From contig CALFFB010000272.1 of the NCBI GenBank assembly GCA_937958075.1, positions 1-45,991 on the forward strand: DNA of 45,991 nt. Reading direction: 5' to 3'. This document shows, piece by piece, positions 27,106-36,883 of this stretch. A model generated the notes under the pieces. The model made no database searches. It was given only the letters and a program-made list of their open reading frames with translations, and was not told where the DNA came from. Numbering within the stretch: the stretch's first letter is position 1; every line of letters starts with the position of its first letter. The position numbers and the translations under genes were made by a program. The DNA is from an uncultured Geobacteraceae bacterium. GTDB lineage: Bacteria; Desulfobacterota; Desulfuromonadia; Desulfuromonadales; Geopsychrobacteraceae.

Positions 27106-27641
27106 ACCAGAGGACGGATCAGCAGTGGCAGCGCTGGGGTCTTCTGCGTCAGTTCAAGCTGACGATGATCCGCCTTCTGCGCCTGAAGTCAACTCCCGAT
27201 GCCGTCGCCCGGGGGGTCGCCCTGGGGGTCTTTGTCGGCTTTACCCCCTTTTTCGGCTTTCATATACTGATTGCCGTTGTTCTGGCGTTTCTTTTTCGCC
27301 AGAACAAAATTGCCGCCTTTGCCGGGGTCTGGATTACCAATCCCCTGTCAGCTCCCTTTATTTACGGCCTGGAATATGAAGTCGGCCGGATGCTCCTTGG
27401 CATGCCGCACATCGGGTTTGTCAATTTCCGTCACAATATCACCTGGGAGATGGCGCGCCAGATCGGTACTCCCCTGTTTCTGGGGTCACTGGTGCTGGGG
27501 GTGCCGATTGCCCTGATCAGCTATGCCTTGACCGTGCGCCTGCTGCCCGGATTGCGTCAGTATCGCATACCACGCTGGCCACGGCGTCTGCGTCGGCTGT
27601 TGCCGGTCAGGGGCCACCATGACAGGGATGAATTGCCGTGA
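27102..27641 (+). CDS. DUF2062 family membrane protein
   Basis: A 179-aa protein with the DUF2062 pattern: a basic N-terminus, then GVALGVFVGFTPFFGFH, a membrane segment, the AGVWITNPLSAPFIY block, and a second hydrophobic region around 135-155. The biochemical role of the family is unknown; it is usually an inner-membrane protein. It starts with TTG; the TTG at 27102, overlapping the tsaD stop and 7 nt after GGAGAAGG, is preferred over another TTG at 27096. Its stop overlaps the GTG of rsmA. Confidence 0.82.
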   Translation: MNQRTDQQWQRWGLLRQFKLTMIRLLRLKSTPDAVARGVALGVFVGFTPFFGFHILIAVVLAFLFRQNKIAAFAGVWITNPLSAPFIYGLEYEVGRMLLGMPHIGFVNFRHNITWEMARQIGTPLFLGSLVLGVPIALISYALTVRLLPGLRQYRIPRWPRRLRRLLPVRGHHDRDELP

Positions 27642-28435
27642 GATATCAGACCAAAAAGCGATTCGGCCAGCACTTTCTGCACGATCCCGCGATCATCGAC
27701 AAGATCATCACCGCCGCTCGCCTTGATGCTGATCAGCGGGTTCTGGAAATCGGCCCCGGGCTGGGCGTTCTGACGGAGCGTCTGCTCGCGCGCGTTCGTC
27801 AGGTGACCGTCATGGAGATCGACACAGATTTGACCGAGCGCCTGCGGCAGCGCCGCGAGCCGTCCCTGGTGGTTTGTGAAGGGGATGTGCTGCGCCTCGA
27901 CTGGTGGGAGTTGCTGTCGGAACCTCCCTATACTCTGGTGGCCAATCTTCCGTACAATATTTCCAGTCAGGTGGTCTTTCGTATCCTCGAACATCGCGCT
28001 CTGTTTCAGCGCCTGGTTCTGATGTTTCAGCGGGAGGTGGCGCAGCGCCTGACGGCGGCACCCGGCGGCAGGGATTATGGTATCCTGTCGGTGCTCTGCC
28101 AGCTCTGGTACGATATCGATGCGGTGACCCTGGTCAAGCCGGGGGCTTTTCGTCCGCCGCCAAAGGTTGATTCCATGGTTCTCAGTTTTGCTCCGTTGTC
28201 CCGGCCCCGGGTTGATCCCGTTGATGAAGTTCTCTTCCGGCGACTGGTCAAGGCGGCCTTCACCCAGCGCCGCAAAACCCTGCGCAACAGTTTGCTGGCT
28301 GCCGGTCTGCCGGCGCCGGACATCGATCATTGTCTGGCGGCCGCCCGCATCGCCCCTGCTCGCCGCGGCGAGACCCTCACCCTGGATGATTTCTCCGCCC
28401 TGACCGCTGCCTTCAAGGTCCTGCCGGACGGTTGA
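27638..28435 (+). CDS. rsmA: 16S rRNA (A1518/A1519) dimethyltransferase RsmA (KsgA)
   Basis: A 265-aa SAM-dependent methyltransferase that dimethylates two adjacent adenosines in the 3' helix of 16S rRNA. Diagnostic segments are KKRFGQHFLHDP, EIGPGLGVLTERLL (SAM loop), the catalytic NLPYNISSQ, MFQREVAQRL, and the C-terminal KAAFTQRRKTLRNSL. It starts with GTG in a GTGA overlap, coupled to the DUF2062 gene. Confidence 0.96.
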   Translation: MRYQTKKRFGQHFLHDPAIIDKIITAARLDADQRVLEIGPGLGVLTERLLARVRQVTVMEIDTDLTERLRQRREPSLVVCEGDVLRLDWWELLSEPPYTLVANLPYNISSQVVFRILEHRALFQRLVLMFQREVAQRLTAAPGGRDYGILSVLCQLWYDIDAVTLVKPGAFRPPPKVDSMVLSFAPLSRPRVDPVDEVLFRRLVKAAFTQRRKTLRNSLLAAGLPAPDIDHCLAAARIAPARRGETLTLDDFSALTAAFKVLPDG

Positions 28436-28533
28436 AAAAAGGCGCAGTCCGGTTGCGCGCAGAGCACGGGTGAACTATCCTTTGCACATCTGTTTTTCAC
28501 ACTGATTGACCTTTTGATGTTATGGAGCATGAG

Positions 28534-31500
28534 ATGAAAGTTACGGTTTTACGTGGTGCCTCGGAAATCCACAGTGATCAACTGCTGGACAGCAAGGCGA
28601 TTGAACAGGAACTGGCCCGTCAGGGCGTGGCTGACGATTTTTTTGTTTACACGGATCTGGCCGCGATTCTGCGCCAGGAAATTCCGGAGCGTTTTTTTTC
28701 TCCCTTTACGTTCACTGAACTGGTAGAGCGGCTCAAACTGGCCGGCGATTTTCTCCGCCGTCGCGATCGGGAAGTCCGGGTCAAGCTGATTCCCATCGAT
28801 GACGCCGGGCGCTACCACCTGTTTGCCAATTCTCCCGATGCCAACCATATCTTCTTCTCCGTACAGGAATACCTGCACCGCAAGTCCCTGCATTTCCATG
28901 TGTTGTGTCATCCGATTCTGTCCGTTGAGCGCGCTGACGGAAAGATTGTCAGGCTGGTTGATTCCGACCCGAACCTGTCGCGGGAATCCTTTATCTGGCT
29001 TGAGCTGGAGCGCTTGCCGCAACGTCAGGTTGCCGAGCTGGAAACGGCGCTGGGTACGATTATCTCGTCGGCGTTGTGTATCTATCGTGATCGTGAGCTC
29101 ATGCTCGGACGCCTTGACGCCCTCGGGGCAACGGAGGAATTCAGCCGCTACAAGGACCTGTTTGACTGGATGAAGCAGGACAACTTTGTGCCGGTGGCGA
29201 CCCGCAGCTTTACCTACGGTTGCAAAAATGATCTGGCGTCCTTTGTTGAAGATACGGATTACGCCGCCGGTCTGCAGGAGTTTTACGACCAGGCCTTTTA
29301 CCGTGAAGCAACACCGATTGCCCTGAACGCCGAGAAGATTTTCCCCTTTATCGGCCACGGAAAAAAGGTCGACCTTGAACGGACCGAGCTGCGCTGCGCC
29401 CTGCATCGCTTCGAGCGCCTGACCTATCTCGGCCTGCGTGAAACAACGGCGGACGGGTATCGTGAGCATTGTTTTCTCGGTTTTTACACACAGAAGAGTG
29501 TCGATGAAAACACCTTCATGATTCCCTCCTTGCGCCAGCGTATCGAGCGCGCCCAGGAACAGCTGAAGATTCCGCATGACAGCCACAACTATCGTAAGAC
29601 GGTTCAGGTCATCAACAGCTTTCCGAAGATAGAGCTCTTCCTCATGGAAGAGGACGAACTGCGGCGGATGCTGCGCTCTTTTACCCAGATGCACCGCCAG
29701 GCCGGGGTCAAGGTGGTGATCGCCCCGACGACGGCGGAACATGGCCTGACCCTGCTGCTGATCATGCCCAACGAGTACTATCTGCCGGAACACCTGGAGC
29801 GTCTCGAGCACTACCTGCGTCGTTATTTCAAGGCGCAAAGTGTGGATGCCCGCCTGATCCACGCGGCAGCTGACTACCTGACCCTGAATGTGAGCATGCA
29901 GCTGAAACAGAAGCAGGTGCAGGTTGATCTGCTCAAGCTGGAACAGGGGCTGACCCGGCTGACCATGCCCTGGAAACTGAGATTCCGGGCCCTGCTGGAG
30001 AAAAACTTTGCCGCCGACTCTTTTGCCACCTGGGAGTTGTATCTCAAGGCCTTTGACAAGGAATATCGGTCGCGCAATGAGCCGCGATTCGCGGTGCGGG
30101 ATCTGCGCAACATTGAAACCCTGCTGCATCAGCAGCAGGATGTGTTCGACATCTGGGGCCCCTTCCACGATCAGCGTGACTATTATCGTCTTCAGTACTA
30201 CAGCTTGAAACGCAGTTATCTCAACGACCTTATGCCCTTTCTGCAGAACCTTGATCTGTACGTTCTGCATCAGGTCGATTCCGATCTGATGGTAGGGGAG
30301 ACGCCCGTCTACATCAAAAGCTTCTCCATTCGCACCGATGCGGCAACCAGCCTGCCCATGTCCCAGGTCAGTCCGCTGCTTATTGAAACCCTGCAGGCCC
30401 TGTGCGGCAAGGAGGTGGAGAACGACTATCTGCACCGGTTGCTGCTGCCGACGGGACTGTCCTGGAAGCAGATCGACGTGTTCCGCGCCTATCGCAATTA
30501 TTACATGCAGCTGGGCAGCCCCTATTCGAAAAAACGGGTGGCCGATACCCTGGTGAACAATATCGAAGTGAGCAAGCTGCTCTATCGTTATTTTGAAGGG
30601 CGCTTCAAGCCGGCTCCGGAATGGGACGACTCCATGGTCCGCGAGGTCGAGGTGCTGTCGCCCATTCGCCAGGAGCTGGTCACGGCTCTGGAAAAGGTGG
30701 AGAACACCAACGAAGACAAGATCCTGCGGACCCTGTTCAATCTCATCGATTCGACCATCCGCACCAATTTCTTTGTGCGCTGTGACCACAAGGATTACTT
30801 TATTGCTCTGAAAATCAGCTCCCTCGGGGTCATGGAAATGCCGGCTCCCCGCCCGTTGTACGAGGTTTATGTGCACTCGGCAAAAATGGAGGGGATCCAT
30901 CTGCGTGGCGGCAAGGTCGCTCGTGGCGGGGTGCGCTGGTCGGATCGACCGGACGATTTCCGCACCGAGGTCCTCGGGCTGGTCAAGGCGCAGATGACCA
31001 AAAACGCGGTGATCGTTCCCGAGGGCTCCAAGGGGGGATTCGTCACCAAGGGCACCAGTTCCGATCGGGAACAGATGGGCCGCATCGTCAAAGAGGCTTA
31101 CGAGACCCTGATGCGCGGGCTTCTTGACCTTACCGACAACCGTGTCGGCGATGAGGTTGTCAGGCCCAAAGGGATTATCGCCCACGACGATCAGGATCCC
31201 TATCTGGTGGTGGCGGCGGACAAGGGCACGGCGCACCTGTCGGACACCGCCAACGCCGTCAGCGAATCCTACAATTTCTGGCTTGGCGATGCCTTCGCCA
31301 GTGGCGGCTCTCACGGCTATGATCACAAGAAACTGGGTATTACCGCCCGTGGCGCCTGGGAGAGCGTCAAGCGCCTGTTCCGCGAGCTGGACCATGATGT
31401 ACAGACCCAGCCCTTTACCGTGGTCGGAGTCGGTGACATGAGCGGCGACGTGTTCGGTAACGGGATGCTTCTCTCCCAACAGATCCGGCTGCTGGCGGCC

Positions 31501-33291
31501 TTTGATCATCGGCATATTTTTATCGATCCCGACCCCGATCCGCAGACCTCCTGGCAGGAGCGGCAGCGTCTGTTTCAGTTGCCCCGATCCAGCTGGGAAG
31601 ATTACAACGAAGAGCTGATTTCCAAGGGGGGCGGAGTCTATTCCCGGCAGCTCAAGGAGATTCCGCTGACGCCGGAGGTGGCCAAGTGGCTGGGGGTTCG
31701 GCCGGGCAGTATTGATGTGCCGGGCTTGATCAGACTGCTGCTCACCGCGCCCGTCGATCTGCTCTGGAACGGCGGCATCGGCACCTATATCAAGGCCTCG
31801 ACCCAGAGTCACGAAGAGGTCGGAGACCGGGCCAATGATCCGGTCAGGGTTGATGGCGTCGAGGTTCGCGCCCGGGTTATCGGCGAAGGGGGCAACCTTG
31901 GTCTGACCCAGGCCGGTCGCATCGAGTACGCCCTGAAGGGTGGTCGCCTGAATACCGATGCCATCGACAATTCCGGCGGTGTTGACAGCTCCGACCATGA
32001 GGTGAATCTGAAAATTCTGCTGCGCCTGTTACGGCAGGAAGGCAAGATCAAGAGTTTGAAAGAAGGGCACGACCTCCTCAAGGAGATCGAGGAACCCGTG
32101 TGTCAGGATGTTCTGGCCAACAACTACACCCAGACCCTGTCCATCTCCCTTGATGAAATCCGCTGCAAAAAGGATATCGAGCCCCATCTGGAACTGATGG
32201 ACCGTCTCAGCCGGGCCGGGATCCTTGACCGCCGTGGCGAGGGTTTGCCCAGCCGCAAGGATATCGCCCTGCGCCAGCCGAACCGTCTGACCCGCCCGGA
32301 ACTGTCAGTGCTGTTGGCTTACAGCAAGATGTTCCTGTACCGTGGCCTTCTCGACAGCCGGCTGCCGGACAACGGGGTGGTCCACCAACTCCTGTATGAC
32401 TATTTCCCCGAGCTGATCGGTGAGCGGTTTCACGATCAGCTGCCCAGGCACCCCCTGGCCCGGGAAATTACCGCGACCATGCTGACCAACCGGGTCATTG
32501 ACCAGGCCGGCAGCGCCTTTCTGCAGACCACCAGCCGGGTCACCGGACTGCCCCAGGTCGAGGTCGCCAACGCCTATCTGATTTTTGACAGTCTGCTCGG
32601 GGGGCGTCAATTACGTCAGGCGGTATGGGCCCTGGACAACAGGATGCCGGCGGCCGAGCAGCATCAGTTGCTGCTGAAGCTGGAAGACCTGCTGGCGACC
32701 TTCTGCAGTTACGCCTTAAATCACGGGATGACCATCCCGGCAACTCAGGAGGAGCTGGATCGTATCAACAATCAGTTGCAGCGATACGCCGACCTCCTGC
32801 CCCAGGTGCTGCCTGCTGATGTCTGGCAAAAGTGTCGCCGGCACAAGGGCGAACTGCAGAATCAGGGGCTGGACGCCGACCTCGCCCTGCGTTTTTCCGT
32901 ACTGGATTATCTTGTCGATTTTCTGCCCCTGCTGTGTATGGTCGAAAGTTCCGGCAAGGATCTGGAAGATCTGGCCCATATCAAGGTTGTTGTCGATGAG
33001 AAGATCGGTTTCGCGACATTGCTGGCGCATCTGGCCAAAGTACCGGTGCGCGACAACTGGGACCGTCAGGCGCGGGAGTCTCTGGTCAGTTCTCTGCATG
33101 CGGTGAATGTGCGGTTGATCGGTCTGGTGGCCAATGAGGCGACAGACCGTCCCGAAACCTTTTTCAGCAGCCGCCGGGCGAAAATGCGCTATCTGGAGAC
33201 GTCAAAACAGTCGTTGCTGGCTGAAGAACCGAGGAACTTTCATCCCTTTACCGTGTTGCTGCACAGTCTGGAGGGTCTGCTTGTGGCCTGA
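28534..33291 (+). CDS. NAD-specific glutamate dehydrogenase, large (GDH-180) type
   Basis: A protein of about 1585 aa, the size of the very large NAD-dependent glutamate dehydrogenases that deaminate glutamate to 2-oxoglutarate. An N-terminal regulatory region of about 750 residues precedes the catalytic domain, where RGGVRWSDRPDDFRTEVLGL, KGGFVTKG, VGDMSGDVFGNGML, LLWNGGIGTYIK and VIGEGGNLGLTQ are seen. The C-terminal 350 residues are the extra helical domain of this class. GGAG 6 nt before the ATG at 28534 favours it over the ATG at 28522. It stands alone and suggests amino-acid catabolism. Confidence 0.93.
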   Translation: MKVTVLRGASEIHSDQLLDSKAIEQELARQGVADDFFVYTDLAAILRQEIPERFFSPFTFTELVERLKLAGDFLRRRDREVRVKLIPIDDAGRYHLFANSPDANHIFFSVQEYLHRKSLHFHVLCHPILSVERADGKIVRLVDSDPNLSRESFIWLELERLPQRQVAELETALGTIISSALCIYRDRELMLGRLDALGATEEFSRYKDLFDWMKQDNFVPVATRSFTYGCKNDLASFVEDTDYAAGLQEFYDQAFYREATPIALNAEKIFPFIGHGKKVDLERTELRCALHRFERLTYLGLRETTADGYREHCFLGFYTQKSVDENTFMIPSLRQRIERAQEQLKIPHDSHNYRKTVQVINSFPKIELFLMEEDELRRMLRSFTQMHRQAGVKVVIAPTTAEHGLTLLLIMPNEYYLPEHLERLEHYLRRYFKAQSVDARLIHAAADYLTLNVSMQLKQKQVQVDLLKLEQGLTRLTMPWKLRFRALLEKNFAADSFATWELYLKAFDKEYRSRNEPRFAVRDLRNIETLLHQQQDVFDIWGPFHDQRDYYRLQYYSLKRSYLNDLMPFLQNLDLYVLHQVDSDLMVGETPVYIKSFSIRTDAATSLPMSQVSPLLIETLQALCGKEVENDYLHRLLLPTGLSWKQIDVFRAYRNYYMQLGSPYSKKRVADTLVNNIEVSKLLYRYFEGRFKPAPEWDDSMVREVEVLSPIRQELVTALEKVENTNEDKILRTLFNLIDSTIRTNFFVRCDHKDYFIALKISSLGVMEMPAPRPLYEVYVHSAKMEGIHLRGGKVARGGVRWSDRPDDFRTEVLGLVKAQMTKNAVIVPEGSKGGFVTKGTSSDREQMGRIVKEAYETLMRGLLDLTDNRVGDEVVRPKGIIAHDDQDPYLVVAADKGTAHLSDTANAVSESYNFWLGDAFASGGSHGYDHKKLGITARGAWESVKRLFRELDHDVQTQPFTVVGVGDMSGDVFGNGMLLSQQIRLLAAFDHRHIFIDPDPDPQTSWQERQRLFQLPRSSWEDYNEELISKGGGVYSRQLKEIPLTPEVAKWLGVRPGSIDVPGLIRLLLTAPVDLLWNGGIGTYIKASTQSHEEVGDRANDPVRVDGVEVRARVIGEGGNLGLTQAGRIEYALKGGRLNTDAIDNSGGVDSSDHEVNLKILLRLLRQEGKIKSLKEGHDLLKEIEEPVCQDVLANNYTQTLSISLDEIRCKKDIEPHLELMDRLSRAGILDRRGEGLPSRKDIALRQPNRLTRPELSVLLAYSKMFLYRGLLDSRLPDNGVVHQLLYDYFPELIGERFHDQLPRHPLAREITATMLTNRVIDQAGSAFLQTTSRVTGLPQVEVANAYLIFDSLLGGRQLRQAVWALDNRMPAAEQHQLLLKLEDLLATFCSYALNHGMTIPATQEELDRINNQLQRYADLLPQVLPADVWQKCRRHKGELQNQGLDADLALRFSVLDYLVDFLPLLCMVESSGKDLEDLAHIKVVVDEKIGFATLLAHLAKVPVRDNWDRQARESLVSSLHAVNVRLIGLVANEATDRPETFFSSRRAKMRYLETSKQSLLAEEPRNFHPFTVLLHSLEGLLVA

Positions 33292-33363
33292 TGGCGGCCG
33301 GCGGCGCGCCTGAAAGCCTGTTAAACAAACTGGACATGAATGGAATCAGTATGTTATATCCCT

Positions 33364-33390
33364 CGGCGCCGGCGTGAATTGCCGGCGCCG
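33364..33390 (+). terminator. GC-rich hairpin after the glutamate dehydrogenase gene
   Basis: CGGCGCCGGC and GCCGGCGCCG form a perfect 10-bp stem with a 7-nt loop, 73 nt beyond the dehydrogenase stop codon. There is no T-tract, so termination would have to be factor-assisted. A second stable hairpin (33505-33524, loop GCGC) and a T7 run at 33551-33557 lie before panB. Otherwise the stretch 33292-33579 holds no gene that I can see. Confidence 0.45.
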
Positions 33391-33579
33391 GAGGCAGGGC
33401 CTTGACCCGGAACAGGTGCCGGAGTCATTTTTTGCCTTAGGTGCTCGGATCGACATTATCGCCTGGATCACTGAACAGGACCGGGACGAAAAGGATATTT
33501 GCCAGACGGGCCGCGCGGTCCGTCCTTGACCTTTCGTTGCGACGAGGGGTTTTTTTGTTAGAAAACAAGGGGTTTTGCG

Positions 33580-34380
33580 GTGAAGAAACGAAAGACAATC
33601 CTCGATATCGGAGCCATGAAACAGCAGGAGAAGATCAGTGTCCTGACGGCTTATGACTACCCCTTTGCCCGCCTTATGGATCAGGCCGGTATCGATGTGA
33701 TTCTGGTGGGTGACTCCGTCGGTTCGGTGGTATCGGGCTATGAGAATACCCTGCCCGTGACCCTGGACGAAATGATCTATCATACCCGGGCGGTGCTGCG
33801 CGGCAGTCGGCAGGCGCTGGTGGTCACCGATATGCCGTTCATGTCCTACCAGAGCGATATCCGCGACGCGCGCATCAATGCCGGCAGGTTGATCAAGGAA
33901 GGCGGAGCCCAGGCGGTGAAGCTGGAGGGTGGGGTGCCGATGGCGGCCACGATCCGCGCCCTGGTGGAGATCGACATTCCGGTCATGGGTCATGTTGGCC
34001 TGACGCCCCAATCCATCCACCGTATGGGTGGTTTTCGGGTACAGGGACGCAAGGATGACCAGGCCCGGCAGCTGCTCGCTGATGCTGAAGCGGTGGCGAA
34101 GGCGGGGGCTTTTGCCCTGGTTCTGGAAGGGATTCCGGCACCGCTGGCGCAGCAGATTACCGACAGCGTGCCGATACCGACTATCGGTATCGGCGCCGGC
34201 AACGGCTGTGACGGCCAGGTGCTGGTGATCCATGATATTCTCGGTCTGTACGACAAGTATTCGCCGAAATTTGTCAAACGGTACGCTGATATCGCGCCCC
34301 TGATCAGCGCCGGCATCACCGATTACATCAGCGAGGTCAAGCAGGGCCTGTTTCCGACGGACGAGCACTCGTTCAAATAG
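33580..34380 (+). CDS. panB: 3-methyl-2-oxobutanoate hydroxymethyltransferase
   Basis: A 266-aa enzyme for the first committed step of pantothenate synthesis: transfer of a hydroxymethyl group from methylene-tetrahydrofolate to ketoisovalerate. Seen are TAYDYPFARL, the metal-binding VGDSVGSVVSGYENT, DMPFMSYQ, KLEGG, GHVGLTPQS and GIGAGNGCDGQVLV. The start is GTG with AAGGGG 7 nt before it. It is the first gene of a panB-panC-panP operon with gaps of 9 and -4 nt. Confidence 0.95.
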   Translation: MKKRKTILDIGAMKQQEKISVLTAYDYPFARLMDQAGIDVILVGDSVGSVVSGYENTLPVTLDEMIYHTRAVLRGSRQALVVTDMPFMSYQSDIRDARINAGRLIKEGGAQAVKLEGGVPMAATIRALVEIDIPVMGHVGLTPQSIHRMGGFRVQGRKDDQARQLLADAEAVAKAGAFALVLEGIPAPLAQQITDSVPIPTIGIGAGNGCDGQVLVIHDILGLYDKYSPKFVKRYADIAPLISAGITDYISEVKQGLFPTDEHSFK

Positions 34381-34389
34381 AAGGCAGCT

Positions 34390-35241
34390 ATGGACATTAT
34401 TCATTCACCGCACCAGATGCAGGCGTTGATGCTCACCCGGCGCCAGGCCGGGCAGACCATCGTTTTTGTGCCGACCATGGGCTTTCTGCACGAGGGTCAT
34501 CTGTCCCTGTTGCGTGAGGGGCGCCGGCGGGGCGATGTGCTGGTGCTGTCGATCTTTGTCAACCCGACGCAATTCGGTCAGGGGGAAGATTATGCGGACT
34601 ACCCGCGTGATCTGGAAAAGGACTGTGCCCAGGCGAGCGCCTGCGGCGTTGATGTGGTTTTCGCCCCGACCGCGCAGCAGATGTACCCTTCGGGATATGC
34701 CACCGAGGTGAACGTAACCGGGATCACCGAGGTTTTGTGCGGCGCCAGCAGACCGACCCATTTTAAAGGGGTGTGTACGGTGGTGGCGAAACTGTTTCAT
34801 ATTGTCCAGCCCCAGGTGGCGCTTTTCGGCACCAAGGACTTTCAGCAGCTGGCGGTGGTGCGGCGCCTGACGGAAGATCTCAATCTGCCCATCGAGATTG
34901 TCGGCATGCCCATCTACCGTGAAGCGGACGGGCTGGCCTTGAGCTCGCGCAATGTCTATCTGACGACGGAGCAGCGCCGGCAGGCTTTGTCCTTGTCGCA
35001 GGGGATCGCCCTGGCCAGGGATCTGGTCAGCAGGGGGGAGCGCGACAGCATCAGGGTTGCCGATCAGGTCAGGCAGCGGCTGACGGCACATCCTGAGGTG
35101 CGGGTCGACTATGTCGCTATCTGTCATCAACGAACCCTGACGGAGCAGGCCGTTATCGATGCCGATTCGGTGCTGTTGCTGGCCGCCTTTGTCGGCCGGA
35201 CGCGGCTGATTGACAATGGCAGACTGATGGATGCGGCATGA
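34390..35241 (+). CDS. panC: Pantothenate synthetase
   Basis: A 283-aa ATP-dependent ligase that joins pantoate and beta-alanine. Nucleotide-binding motifs are VPTMGFLHEGHLSLL (with HEGH) and the ALSSRNVYL block equivalent to KMSKS. FVNPTQFGQGEDYADYPR and FGTKDFQQLAVV are typical of the family. Its last four bases overlap the start of the decarboxylase that should supply its beta-alanine. Confidence 0.96.
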   Translation: MDIIHSPHQMQALMLTRRQAGQTIVFVPTMGFLHEGHLSLLREGRRRGDVLVLSIFVNPTQFGQGEDYADYPRDLEKDCAQASACGVDVVFAPTAQQMYPSGYATEVNVTGITEVLCGASRPTHFKGVCTVVAKLFHIVQPQVALFGTKDFQQLAVVRRLTEDLNLPIEIVGMPIYREADGLALSSRNVYLTTEQRRQALSLSQGIALARDLVSRGERDSIRVADQVRQRLTAHPEVRVDYVAICHQRTLTEQAVIDADSVLLLAAFVGRTRLIDNGRLMDAA

Positions 35242-36878
35242 CCGAAGCAGCCAAGGCCAATCTCGAAAACCTGTACCGGATTTTTACCGTTCCCGAGGCG
35301 CCGGATTCCACCCTTGGTGCCATTGATCAGGCGATTACCGCCAACGTCGCCGATTTTCTGCAGAAACACATCGTCGCCATCGAGCGTAGCCTGGAAGATA
35401 TCGAGGAAGATTTCTCTGCGGCCACGATTCCCGAGGAACCAACCTACGTCTCCGACTATACGGCATTCGTCAAGGAGAAACTGGTTGCCCATTCGGTGCA
35501 CACGGCGGCTCCCGGTTTCATCGGTCACATGACTTCGGCGCTGCCCTATTTCATGCTGCCTCTGTCGCGGATCATGACGGCGCTGAATCAGAACCTGGTC
35601 AAGGTGGAAACGTCCAAAGCCTTTACCCCCATGGAGCGCCAGGTCCTGGCCATGCTCCACCGGCTGATCTACGCCCGTGACGACGTTTTTTACCGGCGCT
35701 GGATTCACGACAGCCGCCATGCCCTGGGGGCCTTCTGCTCCGGTGGAACCGTCGCCAATATCACCGCCCTGTGGGCGGCCCGTAACCAGCTTGGCGCACC
35801 CCAGGGCGCATTCCAGGGTATTGCCACGGCCGGGCTGCCGGCGGCGCTGGAGCATCTGGGCTGTCGCGGCCTGGCCGTGCTGGTGTCGCGCCGCGGTCAT
35901 TATTCTCTGGGCAAGGCGGCGGATCTGCTGGGGATCGGCCGCCAGCAGCTGGTGCTGGTCGATACCGATGACAACAACCGCATGGACATGGAGGCCTTAC
36001 GCCAACAGTATCGGCGTCTGCAGGAGGAGAATATCCGCGTGCTCGCCCTGGTGGGGATTGCCGGGACCACGGAAACCGGGCATATTGATCCTTTAAACGC
36101 CATGGCCGACTTCGCCCGGGAGATCGGCTGCTATTTTCATGTGGATGCCGCCTGGGGCGGGCCAACCCTCTTTTCCGCCAGCCATCGTCATCTGCTCAGT
36201 GGCATCGAGCGCGCCGATTCGGTGACCATTGATGCCCACAAGCAGCTCTACGTGCCCATGGGGGCGGGGATGGTGCTGTTCAAGGATCCGCACACCCTGA
36301 CCGCTATTGAGCATCACGCCAATTATATCCTGCGCGAAGGGTCCAAAGACCTTGGCAGTCACACATTGGAAGGATCGCGTCCCGGCAAGGCGATGCTGGT
36401 TCACGCCGGCTTGTCCATTATCGGTCGCAAAGGCTACGAGCTGCTCATCGATCAGGGGATCGACAAGGCCCGGCGCTTTGCGGCGATGATTTCCGATCAT
36501 CCGGATTTTGAGCTGATGACCGCTCCGGAGCTCAATATCCTGACCTACCGTTTCAATCCTCAGTGGCTGCAGCGGTGTCTGCCGCTCCTGCCTGCCGAAA
36601 AACAGCAGGAGATCAACACCCTGCTCGATCAGCTCGTCCGCGAGATCCAGAAGCGCCAGCGCGAAGCAGGAAAAACCTTTGTCTCCCGGACCCGGCTGCG
36701 CTGCTTACGCTACCGCAATGACATGATCACGGTGTTTCGCGTGGTGCTGGCCAACCCTCTGGCTGATGACGAGATCCTCAGGGCGGTGCTGGCGGAGCAG
36801 CTGGCCATTGCCGACCAGACGGATCTGCAGCAGTTGCTGACACGGATAAAAACCCTCTGTCCGGATTCAGAGGGTTAA
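35238..36878 (+). CDS. panP: Pyridoxal-dependent aspartate 1-decarboxylase PanP
   Basis: A 546-aa group II PLP decarboxylase. The PLP lysine is K335 in TIDAHKQLY, with FHVDAAWGG (cofactor Asp) and FCSGGTVANITALW upstream. General similarity is to glutamate and tyrosine decarboxylases, but the position directly after panB and panC matches PanP, which makes beta-alanine from aspartate in place of the pyruvoyl enzyme PanD. PanP is known experimentally from Vibrio. No panD is visible here. A perfect 9-bp hairpin spans its stop codon. Confidence 0.88.
   Translation: MTEAAKANLENLYRIFTVPEAPDSTLGAIDQAITANVADFLQKHIVAIERSLEDIEEDFSAATIPEEPTYVSDYTAFVKEKLVAHSVHTAAPGFIGHMTSALPYFMLPLSRIMTALNQNLVKVETSKAFTPMERQVLAMLHRLIYARDDVFYRRWIHDSRHALGAFCSGGTVANITALWAARNQLGAPQGAFQGIATAGLPAALEHLGCRGLAVLVSRRGHYSLGKAADLLGIGRQQLVLVDTDDNNRMDMEALRQQYRRLQEENIRVLALVGIAGTTETGHIDPLNAMADFAREIGCYFHVDAAWGGPTLFSASHRHLLSGIERADSVTIDAHKQLYVPMGAGMVLFKDPHTLTAIEHHANYILREGSKDLGSHTLEGSRPGKAMLVHAGLSIIGRKGYELLIDQGIDKARRFAAMISDHPDFELMTAPELNILTYRFNPQWLQRCLPLLPAEKQQEINTLLDQLVREIQKRQREAGKTFVSRTRLRCLRYRNDMITVFRVVLANPLADDEILRAVLAEQLAIADQTDLQQLLTRIKTLCPDSEG
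36851..36876 (+). promoter_or_regulatory. Hairpin over the panP stop that covers the next ribosome binding site
   Basis: AACCCTCTG and CAGAGGGTT form a perfect 9-bp stem with an 8-nt loop ending inside the panP stop codon. The GAGGG in the 3' arm is the only plausible ribosome binding site for the amidohydrolase at 36884, so ribosomes finishing panP could open it (translational coupling). On the minus strand it is followed by five T residues and could terminate antisense transcripts. Confidence 0.5.
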
Positions 36879-36883
36879 ATGAA

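Noticed and set aside
28549..31998. An open frame of 1149 codons on the minus strand opposite the glutamate dehydrogenase gene
   Set aside because: It has no recognisable domain, and the plus strand matches the full-length NAD-GDH family. Long antisense frames are common in GC-rich genes of this kind.
33505..33557. Hairpin plus T7 run ahead of panB as a riboswitch
   Set aside because: No consensus of a known riboswitch class is visible; the T-run is 27 nt away from the stem.
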